From Gammaproteobacteria bacterium (GTDB lineage: Bacteria > Pseudomonadota > Gammaproteobacteria > Steroidobacterales > Steroidobacteraceae), in NCBI GenBank assembly GCA_009923475.1, contig RFTM01000110.1, forward strand, positions 1-6,210: DNA of 6,210 nucleotides. The letters run 5' to 3'. The notes under the pieces were generated by a model. The model ran no database searches, was not told where the DNA came from, and saw nothing but the letters and a program-made list of their open reading frames with translations. Of this stretch, positions 1 to 6,116 are shown one piece after another. Positions within the stretch are counted from its first letter, which is position 1. The number at the start of each line of letters is the position of its first letter. The position numbers were made by a program, and so were the translations under genes.

Positions 1-976
1 CGATCTGGCCCTCGACCGTGAGGCCGAGCTGGTACCACTTGTCCTTCGAGTACTCCTCGCGGAAATGCTTCACCGCATAGGTGCCGGCGGCGAAGTTGCT
101 GAGGTCATCGCCCCAGTGACCGCGGCTCTCCTGGTCCTGCATCTGGACGCTGGGCGTGAGGGTCCAGTTGTCGTCGAGCTCGATGCGCAGCGCGGCGCGG
201 GCGCCGGTGGTATCGAGGGTGTTGTAGTCCTTCTTGGCGTAGGCCGCGTTGTCGACGGTGAAGTTGTCGGCTGCGGTGCTGACGTCGCCCGGGAAGACGC
301 GCGTGCCGCGCAGGTTGTCGATCCAGCCGCCCTTCTTGGTCTTCCAGCCGACGAGCCGGACCGCCGCGCGGTCGCTGAGCGGGATGTTGACGAAGCCCTC
401 GGCGACGTAACCGTTGCTGCCGCCGCTGATGGTGTTGCCTTCGAGCGCGTAGCCGGCCGAGAACCTCCCGATCTCGGGCTTGTTGGTGATGATGCGGATG
501 GTGCCCGCCTGCGAGCTCGCGCCGTAGAGCGTGCCCTGCGGGCCGGCGAGCACCTCGACGCGGGCGATGTCGTAGAGGTGGAGGTCGAGGTTGCCCTGGA
601 TGGTGGTGATCGGCTGCTCGTCGAGGTAGGTGCCGACGCTCGGCTGCGAGGTGGTGGCTTGGCCGTCGCCGCCCGTCACGATGCCGCGCATGTACACGGC
701 GGAGAAACCGGCGCCCGCGCCGATGCTCGGCTGGGAGGCGACGCTCGGCAGCATCTTCACGTAGTCGGTGAAGTTGTTGATGTTGAGCTGCTCGAGCTTC
801 TCGGTGCCGATCGCCTCGATGCTGATCGGCACGTCCTGCATGTTCTCGGCGCGCTTCTGCGCGGTGACCACGACCTCTTCGAGGCCCGTGCTTTCCTGTG
901 CCATCGCCGCCTGGCCTGCGATCGCGGCGAGCACTGCGGCGGCGATGGGCGTGACTTCAGCGGAACGACTGCTCAT
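1..976 (-). CDS. TonB-dependent outer-membrane receptor, N-terminal part (cut by window edge)
   Basis: Reading the minus strand from the ATG at 976-974 gives 325 open codons running off the left edge. Residues 1-26 look like a Sec signal peptide: a short polar start, an Ala/Ile-rich core and an AMA|QE cleavage site. Residues 32-41 (LEEVVVTAQK) fit a TonB box. A plug domain follows, including VYMRGI (94-99) and the plug signature GPQGTLYGASSQAGTIRI (145-162), then the first beta-barrel strands (from about 170), rich in alternating aromatic and polar residues. Such proteins import iron chelates, cobalamin, glycans or other large ligands across the outer membrane using TonB energy. The sequence does not reveal the ligand. 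A full receptor is usually 700-900 residues, so over half is missing. The start is supported by a good ribosome binding site 7 bases upstream. It lies 111 bases after the sulfotransferase gene and may have its own promoter. The family is certain; the ligand is unknown. Confidence 0.95.
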   Translation of the reverse strand, partial: MSSRSAEVTPIAAAVLAAIAGQAAMAQESTGLEEVVVTAQKRAENMQDVPISIEAIGTEKLEQLNINNFTDYVKMLPSVASQPSIGAGAGFSAVYMRGIVTGGDGQATTSQPSVGTYLDEQPITTIQGNLDLHLYDIARVEVLAGPQGTLYGASSQAGTIRIITNKPEIGRFSAGYALEGNTISGGSNGYVAEGFVNIPLSDRAAVRLVGWKTKKGGWIDNLRGTRVFPGDVSTAADNFTVDNAAYAKKDYNTLDTTGARAALRIELDDNWTLTPSVQMQDQESRGHWGDDLSNFAAGTYAVKHFREEYSKDKWYQLGLTVEGQI

Positions 977-983
977 GGCGGGA

Positions 984-990
984 CTCTCCC
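984..990 (-). promoter_or_regulatory. Ribosome binding site of the TonB-dependent receptor
   Basis: On the minus strand GGGAGAG lies 7 bases before the ATG at 976-974. It is the strongest Shine-Dalgarno-like sequence around this start and decides it, because the ATG also begins a proper signal peptide. Confidence 0.7.
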
Positions 991-1012
991 TTTGTTGTAC
1001 GACCCCGACCGC

Positions 1013-1040
1013 AGAATAAGCGAAAAGGGTGGCTCTGCAA
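1013..1040 (-). promoter_or_regulatory. Possible sigma70-type promoter for the TonB-dependent receptor
   Basis: In the 111-base gap the minus strand carries TTGCAG (1040-1035), a 16-base spacer, and TATTCT (1018-1013). These match the -35 and -10 consensus at 3 of 6 and 4 of 6 positions. The stretch around the -10 is visibly AT-richer than its surroundings, and a start near 1006 would leave a leader of about 30 bases containing the ribosome binding site. The consensus match is modest and the call is an inference from position and base composition. Confidence 0.35.
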
Positions 1041-1087
1041 CAGGGCCGGGGCGCCCCGCGTGGCGCGTCAGCAACGCCCGTCCGCGG

Positions 1088-3109
1088 TCAGTACGAGGCC
1101 GGGACCTCGGGGTAGGCGTCGAGGACCGGGCCCAGCTCCTGCTTGAGCGGGTCCAGCCAGGGCTCGAAGCGGCGCCACTGGTCCACCCCCTCCCGGTAGA
1201 TCGGCCGCCGCACCTGCTCGGAGCTCGCCGTGCGCACCGGCCGGTCGTTCTCGAAGAACCTCAGGCAACCGGGCTCGAACGGCAGTCCGCAGTGGTCCAG
1301 CAGGCGGCGGACCTCGCTCTCGGTGTCCTCCACCATGCGCTCGTAGATCACCCGGTGCACGCGCCCGGGCAGGACCGCATCGAAATGCGCCATCAGCTCG
1401 ACGTAGTCCCGGTAGTAACTGCCCATGTCGGCGAGGCCGTAGCTGAAGCGCTGGCCGCGGGCGTAGAGCTGCTTGAAGTTCGAGAGGCAACAGCCGAGCG
1501 GGTGCCGTCGCGCGTCGATGATGGTCGCGTCCGGCAGGATGCTGTGGATCAGGCCCACGTGCAGGAAGTTGTTCGGCATCTTGTCGATGAAGAAGGGACG
1601 GTCGGTCTTGCGGTAGACCCGGGTGTCCCGCAGGTAGCGGTCACCGAGCTCGCGCAGGTCCGCGGGATCGAGCGCGGCGAGCACCTCGGCATAGCCGCGT
1701 CGGCCGTCCTCGTCCGCGTGCTGCCGCAACTCCCTCGCCATCGAGATGATGTTCGGCAGCTCCGAGGTGCCCTCGACGGCCGAGTGGCTGGCGAGGATCT
1801 GCTCGATGAGCGTGGAGCCGGCGCGCGGCATGCCGACGATGAAGATCGGCGCGCGGGACGCATGCCCGAGCCCGGCCCGGCGCTCGAAGTGCTCCCGCGT
1901 GAAGACCTCCTTGAGGTGGCGCATGCGCGCGGTGTTGAGCGCGCGGTCGAAAGGCAGGCGCGCACGCTGCAACGCATTGCCGGAATCGTAGTGCTCGAAC
2001 GCGGCGGCGTGCTCGCCGGCGTCTTCCTCGGCCTTGCCGAGCGCGAAATGGAAGTTCAGGCGGTCGGCGTCGCCGAGACGGGGGTCCGCCACCCGGGCGC
2101 GCATCGTCGTGAGGTCCTCGGCGCCGAAGCGGAAGGTCTTCAGGTTGGCGAGGCTCCAGTACGCCTCGCCCAGGGAGGGCTCGCGCGCGATGCTGGCGCG
2201 GTAGGCGGCGATGCAATCGTCCTGCCGTCCCGCGGTCTTCAGGACATGCCCGTAGCTCAGCCAGACCTTGGCGTTGCCGGGGTACTCGCGCAGGAGCCGG
2301 TCGTAGATGGCGCAGGCTCGGTCGACCTCGCCGACATGGCTCAAGAGCACGGCATGCAGGTTGCGGTAGCTCGGGTTCACCGGGTCGGCGGCCAGCAGCC
2401 GTTCGACCTCGGCGAGCGCCTCGGCGGCCTTGTTGTCGCGGTGCAGCAGCACGGCCCGGGCGTAGCGCGCCGGTTGGAATCCCGGGGCGAGTTGCAGGCA
2501 ACGGTCGAGCAGGTGGCCCGCCGCGCGGTTCTCGCCGCAGCGCACCGCGACCTCGGCCAGCATGCGGATGGCCGGGACGTCGGTCGGCACCTGCTTCAGG
2601 TGGTCCTTGAGCAGGCGTTCGGCGCGCGGCATGTCGTTGGCCAGCATCGCCGCCGCCGCCTGCTGCAGCGGCGGATTGCGCGAGGCGCATCGCACATGGC
2701 GGGCGTAGGCGGCGTCGGCCTCGTCCGTCTCGCCGGTCGCCATGAGGTGGTCGGCGAGGGTGCGCCAGGCTTCGGGGTGGGTCGGCTGCAGGCGCAGCAG
2801 GTCCCGCAGGGCGGAGATGGAGGCGTCCCCTTGGCCGGCCGCGCCGAGCGCCAGGGCGCGCTCGTAGAGGGCCGGCAGCCAGTCCGGACGCTCCTGCAGC
2901 AAAGGCTCGAGGAGCGCCAGCGCGGCGGCGGCGTCGCCGCCACGGCGCTTCGCGGCCGCCTGCAGCAGACGGGCCGGCGCATGACCGGGGACGACGACCA
3001 GGATCTCGCTCGCCTGTTCGAACGCGAGCGCGGGGTCCTGCTCGAGCAGGCGCAGCGCCTGCGCCATCGCGGCTTCGAGGGTGCCGGTGGGGGCCGGTGC
3101 ATCGCTCAT
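1088..3109 (-). CDS. TPR-repeat sulfotransferase family protein
   Basis: This 673-residue protein has two parts. Residues about 10-325 are helical tetratricopeptide repeats; clear units begin near 109 (PTHPEAW), 208, 242 and 276, with regular Gly/Ala and Pro spacing. Residues about 420-640 are a PAPS-dependent sulfotransferase domain. The 5'-phosphosulfate loop is IVGMPRAGSTLIEQIL (424-439). GTSELPNI (447-454) follows, where Glu450 sits like the catalytic acid of tyrosylprotein sulfotransferases. DKMPNN (509-514) comes next, then the 3'-phosphate site IDARRHPLGCCLSNF (531-545). Enzymes of this type move sulfate from PAPS to a hydroxyl acceptor; the TPR part presumably binds a protein or peptide partner. 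The acceptor is unknown. I see no signal peptide or membrane segment. The frame stays open upstream to 3244, but that would overlap the methyltransferase gene; the ATG at 3109 has AGGA 8 bases upstream, and an ATG at 3118 is an alternative. It follows the MttB-like gene by 43 bases and could share its transcript. Confidence 0.93.
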   Translation of the reverse strand: MSDAPAPTGTLEAAMAQALRLLEQDPALAFEQASEILVVVPGHAPARLLQAAAKRRGGDAAAALALLEPLLQERPDWLPALYERALALGAAGQGDASISALRDLLRLQPTHPEAWRTLADHLMATGETDEADAAYARHVRCASRNPPLQQAAAAMLANDMPRAERLLKDHLKQVPTDVPAIRMLAEVAVRCGENRAAGHLLDRCLQLAPGFQPARYARAVLLHRDNKAAEALAEVERLLAADPVNPSYRNLHAVLLSHVGEVDRACAIYDRLLREYPGNAKVWLSYGHVLKTAGRQDDCIAAYRASIAREPSLGEAYWSLANLKTFRFGAEDLTTMRARVADPRLGDADRLNFHFALGKAEEDAGEHAAAFEHYDSGNALQRARLPFDRALNTARMRHLKEVFTREHFERRAGLGHASRAPIFIVGMPRAGSTLIEQILASHSAVEGTSELPNIISMARELRQHADEDGRRGYAEVLAALDPADLRELGDRYLRDTRVYRKTDRPFFIDKMPNNFLHVGLIHSILPDATIIDARRHPLGCCLSNFKQLYARGQRFSYGLADMGSYYRDYVELMAHFDAVLPGRVHRVIYERMVEDTESEVRRLLDHCGLPFEPGCLRFFENDRPVRTASSEQVRRPIYREGVDQWRRFEPWLDPLKQELGPVLDAYPEVPASY

Positions 3110-3117
3110 GCCCGGCA

Positions 3118-3121
3118 TCCT
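3118..3121 (-). promoter_or_regulatory. Ribosome binding site choosing the sulfotransferase start
   Basis: AGGA on the minus strand lies 8 bases before the ATG at 3109-3107. It overlaps a second in-frame ATG at 3118-3116, which has no comparable site, so the 3109 start is preferred. The element is short and the preference moderate. Confidence 0.45.
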
Positions 3122-3152
3122 AGCGGAAACGGGAGGGTGCCCGAAGCGGGCG

Positions 3153-4721
3153 TCAGACGTTGGAGTCGGGCGCAGCGGCTTTGCGGCGCGCCATGAAATC
3201 GAGCAGCGCCTCGTCGACGGCCGGGTCGAGCGGCGGCTCGACATACTCTTCCAGCAGCTTCTTGTATTGCCGGTTGGCGCGCTGCGCCATGTCGAGCGCG
3301 CCCTCGGCGTCCCACTGCTCGAAGCTGTTGTTGTCGGCGAGCGGCGAACGGTAGAACGCGGTCTCGAAGTTGGCTTGGGTGTGGGCGCAGCCGAGGAAGT
3401 GCTTGCCGGGCCCGACCTCGTTGATGGCGTCCATCGCCTGGCCGTTCTCGGAGACGTCGACGCCGGCGAGCATGGTGTGGAACATGCCCGCCTGGTCGAC
3501 GTCCATCATGAACTTCTCGTAGCCCATCGCGAGGCCGCCCTCGAGCCAGCCCGCCGTGTGCAGCACGAAGTTCACCCCGGCGAGCACCGTCGGCAGCATG
3601 GTCTGCGCGGATTCGTAGGCGGCCTGGGCGTCGGCGACCTTGGAGGCGCAGAGCCCGCCGCCCGAGCGGAAGGGCACGCCGAGGCGACGCGCGAGCGCCG
3701 CCATGACATAGAGCACCAGCGCCGGCTCCGGCGTGCCGAAGGTCGGCGCCCCGGACTGCATCGACATCGAGGAGGCGAAGCTGCCGAAGATCACCGGCGC
3801 GCCCGGGTTCAGCAGCTGCACGAGCGCCATGCCCGCGAGCGCCTCGGCGAGCGTCTGCGTCGCGGTGCCGGCCACGGTGACCGGCGCCATCGCGCCCGCG
3901 AGGATGAACGGCGTGACGAGGCAGCCCTGGTTGGCGCGCGCGTAGACCTTGAGCGCACCGAGCATGGTGGCGTCGTAGGTCATCGGCGAGTTGACGTTGA
4001 TGAGGCTCACGAGCGCGGTGTTCGGCTTGCCGGTGAGCGGGTCGATGAAGCGGTCGCCCATCGCGATCTTCGCCATCTCCACCGAGTCGGCGGCGCGCTC
4101 GGGCGCGGTGACCGAACCCATGAAGGCCTTGTCGCTGTACTTGATGTGGCTGTACAGCATGTCGAGGTGGCGCTTGTTGACCGGCAGGTCGACCGGCTCG
4201 CAGATCGTGCCGCCCGAGTGGTGCAGCGAGTTCGCCATGTAGGCGAGCTTCACGAAGTTGCGGAAGTCCTCGATGCGCGCATAGCGGCGGCCCTCGTCGA
4301 GGTTGCGCACGAAGGGCGAGCCGTAGGCCGGCACGAACACGGTGGCATCGCCGCCGATGCGGACGTCGCGCGCCGGATTGCGGGCGATCTGCGTGAACTC
4401 CCGCGGCGCGTTGCGCTGGATGAGCTCGCGGCACATGCCGGCCGGGAAGCGCACCCGTTCGCCGTCGACCTGCGCGCCGGCCTTGCGGAAGACGTCGAGG
4501 ACCTCGGGGTCCTCGCGGAACTCGATGCCGGTCTCTTCGAGGATGCGGTCGGCGTTGCGTTCGATGACCGACAGGCCCGCCTCGTCGAGCACCTCGAAGC
4601 GCGGGATCTTGCGCAGGATGTAGGGCGCCGACGCCGCGCCACGGGCCGTACGGGCCGCACGCTTCGCGTCGCGGGCGCTCGGGCGTCGGGCGCCCGCGGA
4701 GGCTGTCGTCGTGTCGGTCAT
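3153..4721 (-). CDS. Non-pyrrolysine MttB/MtgB-type methyltransferase (trimethylamine methyltransferase family)
   Basis: This 522-residue protein has the full length and fold signature of the MttB superfamily (COG5598). Characterised members transfer a methyl group from trimethylamine, glycine betaine, proline betaine, carnitine or similar amines to the cobalt of a corrinoid protein. Visible blocks are an N-terminal helical part with RNADRILEETGIEF (55-68), GTICEPVDLP (171-180), GGGLCASKVADAQAAYES (354-371), TAGWLEGGLAMGYEKFMMD (389-407) and the C-terminal block GPGKHFLGCAHTQANFETA (437-455) followed by NNSFEQW (464-470). The frame has no internal TAG, so it is a non-pyrrolysine member and more likely to use a quaternary amine such as a betaine than trimethylamine. 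No corrinoid protein is in the window. Residues 1-30 are low-complexity, Ala/Arg-rich and probably disordered. The ATG at 4721 is preferred over a TTG two codons upstream at 4727; neither has a clear ribosome binding site. It lies 73 bases after the GFA gene. The family is sure; the substrate is inferred. Confidence 0.93.
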   Translation of the reverse strand: MTDTTTASAGARRPSARDAKRAARTARGAASAPYILRKIPRFEVLDEAGLSVIERNADRILEETGIEFREDPEVLDVFRKAGAQVDGERVRFPAGMCRELIQRNAPREFTQIARNPARDVRIGGDATVFVPAYGSPFVRNLDEGRRYARIEDFRNFVKLAYMANSLHHSGGTICEPVDLPVNKRHLDMLYSHIKYSDKAFMGSVTAPERAADSVEMAKIAMGDRFIDPLTGKPNTALVSLINVNSPMTYDATMLGALKVYARANQGCLVTPFILAGAMAPVTVAGTATQTLAEALAGMALVQLLNPGAPVIFGSFASSMSMQSGAPTFGTPEPALVLYVMAALARRLGVPFRSGGGLCASKVADAQAAYESAQTMLPTVLAGVNFVLHTAGWLEGGLAMGYEKFMMDVDQAGMFHTMLAGVDVSENGQAMDAINEVGPGKHFLGCAHTQANFETAFYRSPLADNNSFEQWDAEGALDMAQRANRQYKKLLEEYVEPPLDPAVDEALLDFMARRKAAAPDSNV

Positions 4722-4794
4722 GGTCAAAAAAGTATGGGCAGCGGGGGCATCGCGGACTGACCCATTTGCGTCATCGCCTTGTCCGGCTGCGCCG

Positions 4795-5190
4795 TCAATA
4801 GCCGTCTTTCAGGTACTCGCCGCGTCCGGCCGCATCACCGAGCGAGTAGTAATCACCCTTGTCCGCGACGAAGATATGGCCCGCCACCTGCAGGCCGGTC
4901 AGGCCGTCGATCGAGCCGACGCAGACCGAGGTCACGGTCGAGCCGTCGGTCTTCCAGAACAGCGATGAGCCGCAGCGGCTGCAGAACCCGCGCTGCGCCC
5001 GCTCGCTCGACCGATACCAGCGCAGCGTGGAGTCCGCGACGAAGTGCAGGTCGGCATCGGCGGTGTGCGTGGAGGCCCAGTGGTGGCCGGTCTGCTTGCG
5101 GCATTGCGTGCAATGGCAGGCGATCACGCCGTCCAGCGCGCCGCGCAGCTCGAAGCGGACATCGCCGCAGAGACATGATCCGGTCTTCAT
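4795..5190 (-). CDS. GFA-family zinc protein (glutathione-dependent formaldehyde-activating enzyme-like)
   Basis: This 131-residue protein matches the small GFA/CENP-V fold. All expected cysteine groups are present: CLC (Cys6, Cys8), CHCTQC (Cys25, Cys27, Cys30) and CSRC (Cys70, Cys73), followed by GSSLFW (74-79). The founding member was reported to join formaldehyde and glutathione, but that activity has been questioned and most homologs have no assigned reaction, so only a zinc/thiol protein is supported. The start is the ATG at 5190, not the longer open frame reaching 5379, because the ATG overlaps the preceding stop as ATGA and has AGGAG 5 bases upstream. Overlap with the homocysteine methyltransferase homolog implies coupled translation and a role in the same pathway. 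Formaldehyde from oxidative demethylation by the upstream oxidoreductase would be a fitting but unproven substrate. Length and cysteine pattern look intact. Confidence 0.9.
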   Translation of the reverse strand: MKTGSCLCGDVRFELRGALDGVIACHCTQCRKQTGHHWASTHTADADLHFVADSTLRWYRSSERAQRGFCSRCGSSLFWKTDGSTVTSVCVGSIDGLTGLQVAGHIFVADKGDYYSLGDAAGRGEYLKDGY

Positions 5191-6116
5191 GGGAACTCCT
5201 GTCGCAGGCGGGAGATGTGCGCCGGGCCGACCCCGCAGCAGCCTCCGAGGGCCGTCGCACCGAGCCGGCGCCACTCGTGCGAACGGCGCGCGTATTCGTC
5301 CGGCGCGACATCGACGAACTGCCAGTCGGGCGCCGCGTAGTGCCCGCACTCGGGATAGGCGGCCAGCGGTCCCTGCCAATGGCGGCGCAGCACCTCGAGG
5401 GCCGGCGGCGTGTCATCGAGCGAACTGTGCATGATCGCCATCGCGTCCGGCTGGAGCGCCGCGAGACCTGCCGCGACCGGTTCCAGGTCGGCGTCCGGCC
5501 GCCCGAAGCCGACCAGCCGTCCGTCCGGCGCACGCTCCACCGAGAGGCCGATCCACACCGGCAGGCCGCTCGCGAGCGCCGCCTCGCAGGCCCAGAGCGA
5601 ATAGTCGAGGTCGCGCATCATCTCCATCATGATGAAGTCGGCGCCGCCGGCGCGCAGGCTCGCCGCCTTGCGCGCGAACAGGGCGCGCGCCTCGGCCTCG
5701 CTCCAGGCGTGGTCCGTCTGCGTGCGGTCGGACCCGGGCACGGTGGGGCGCATGGTCGACATCGAGCCTGCGACCACCAAGCGCTCGGCGCGCGGGTCGG
5801 CCTGCGCCGCCTCGCGCGCGACGCCGAGCGCGACGGCATCGATGCGTTCCATCTCGTCGAGCCGCCCGAAGTGCTGGAGGAGCAGCGGGCTGCTGGCGAA
5901 GGTGTTCGCGGTGACGAGCTCCGCGCCCGCATCAAGGTAGAGGCGGTGCGCCTCGCGCACGATGGCGGGGTGGGTGAGGTTCGCCTCCGCGCACCAGAGC
6001 GCGGTGCTCATCGGCGCGCCGAGCCGCTGGATCTCGGTGCCCACGCCGCCGTCGAGCAGCACGGCTTCGCCGTCGCGAAGCCGCTGCGACAAGGCGGCGT
6101 AGGCGGCCGTGCTCAC
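5187..6116 (-). CDS. Homocysteine S-methyltransferase family protein with altered zinc site
   Basis: This 309-residue protein is a TIM-barrel member of the homocysteine S-methyltransferase family (MmuM, BHMT and MetH N-terminal domain type; PF02574). These enzymes bind zinc to activate homocysteine thiolate and methylate it from S-methylmethionine, a betaine or a methylcorrinoid. Visible landmarks are LDGGVGTEIQRLG (21-33), TANTFASSP (69-77), Glu165 in the FIMMEMM strand, YPECG (254-258) and the C-terminal GGCCGVGPAHI (291-301), which supplies Cys293 and Cys294. The third ligand is normally the Cys of an NC pair; here the aligned residues are AIMHSS (227-232), so His230 replaces it. The start is a GTG whose last two bases form the preceding stop (GTGA), a sign of translational coupling; no ribosome binding site is seen and the next Met is residue 36. 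It ends inside the start of the GFA gene (ATGA). The context suggests methyl transfer linked to betaine or methylamine breakdown. The family is sure; donor and acceptor are not. Confidence 0.92.
   Translation of the reverse strand: MSTAAYAALSQRLRDGEAVLLDGGVGTEIQRLGAPMSTALWCAEANLTHPAIVREAHRLYLDAGAELVTANTFASSPLLLQHFGRLDEMERIDAVALGVAREAAQADPRAERLVVAGSMSTMRPTVPGSDRTQTDHAWSEAEARALFARKAASLRAGGADFIMMEMMRDLDYSLWACEAALASGLPVWIGLSVERAPDGRLVGFGRPDADLEPVAAGLAALQPDAMAIMHSSLDDTPPALEVLRRHWQGPLAAYPECGHYAAPDWQFVDVAPDEYARRSHEWRRLGATALGGCCGVGPAHISRLRQEFP
5196..5200 (-). promoter_or_regulatory. Ribosome binding site of the GFA-family gene
   Basis: AGGAG on the minus strand lies 5 bases before the ATG at 5190-5188, inside the last codons of the homocysteine methyltransferase homolog. 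It supports the short 131-residue form of the GFA protein over the longer open frame. Confidence 0.7.

Noticed and set aside
1047..1058. A perfect 12-base palindrome (CGGGGCGCCCCG) as a terminator or operator
   Set aside because: There is no T-run next to it and no second copy, and the sequence is pure G/C in a GC-rich background. It is kept only as a note on the gap.
3139..3151. A GCCCG-AAG-CGGGC inverted repeat in the gap between the MttB-like and sulfotransferase genes, as a terminator
   Set aside because: The stem is only 5 pairs and no T-run follows on the minus strand. In GC-rich DNA such repeats arise by chance.
65..3196. A very long (1043-residue) plus-strand open frame
   Set aside because: It lies opposite the TonB receptor and sulfotransferase genes, whose minus-strand products have clear family motifs. 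Its own translation is low-complexity, rich in Arg, Ala, Gly, Val and Asp, with no recognisable domain. GC-rich codon use on the other strand explains the lack of stops.
3110..3244. A 45-residue N-terminal extension of the sulfotransferase
   Set aside because: It would overlap the end of the MttB-like gene, is Arg/Ser-rich without family similarity, and a better start with an upstream AGGA exists at 3109.
3153..4721. The MttB homolog as a pyrrolysine-dependent trimethylamine methyltransferase
   Set aside because: There is no in-frame TAG codon in the gene, which a pyrrolysine MttB requires.
3081..4760. A 559-residue plus-strand open frame
   Set aside because: It is antisense to the MttB-like gene and shows the same Arg/Val/Glu/His-rich, domain-free composition expected of a shadow frame.
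4770..4798. Resemblance of the GFA-MttB gap (GCGTCATCGCCTTGTCCGGC) to an enterobacterial intergenic repeat
   Set aside because: Only one arm is seen, with several mismatches and no inverted partner, and no second copy is in the window. The TTGACG within it also lacks a -10 at proper spacing.
5191..5379. A longer 194-residue form of the GFA protein
   Set aside because: The extra part lies inside the homocysteine methyltransferase homolog, does not resemble the GFA family, and the ATG at 5190 has a good ribosome binding site and the usual ATGA overlap.
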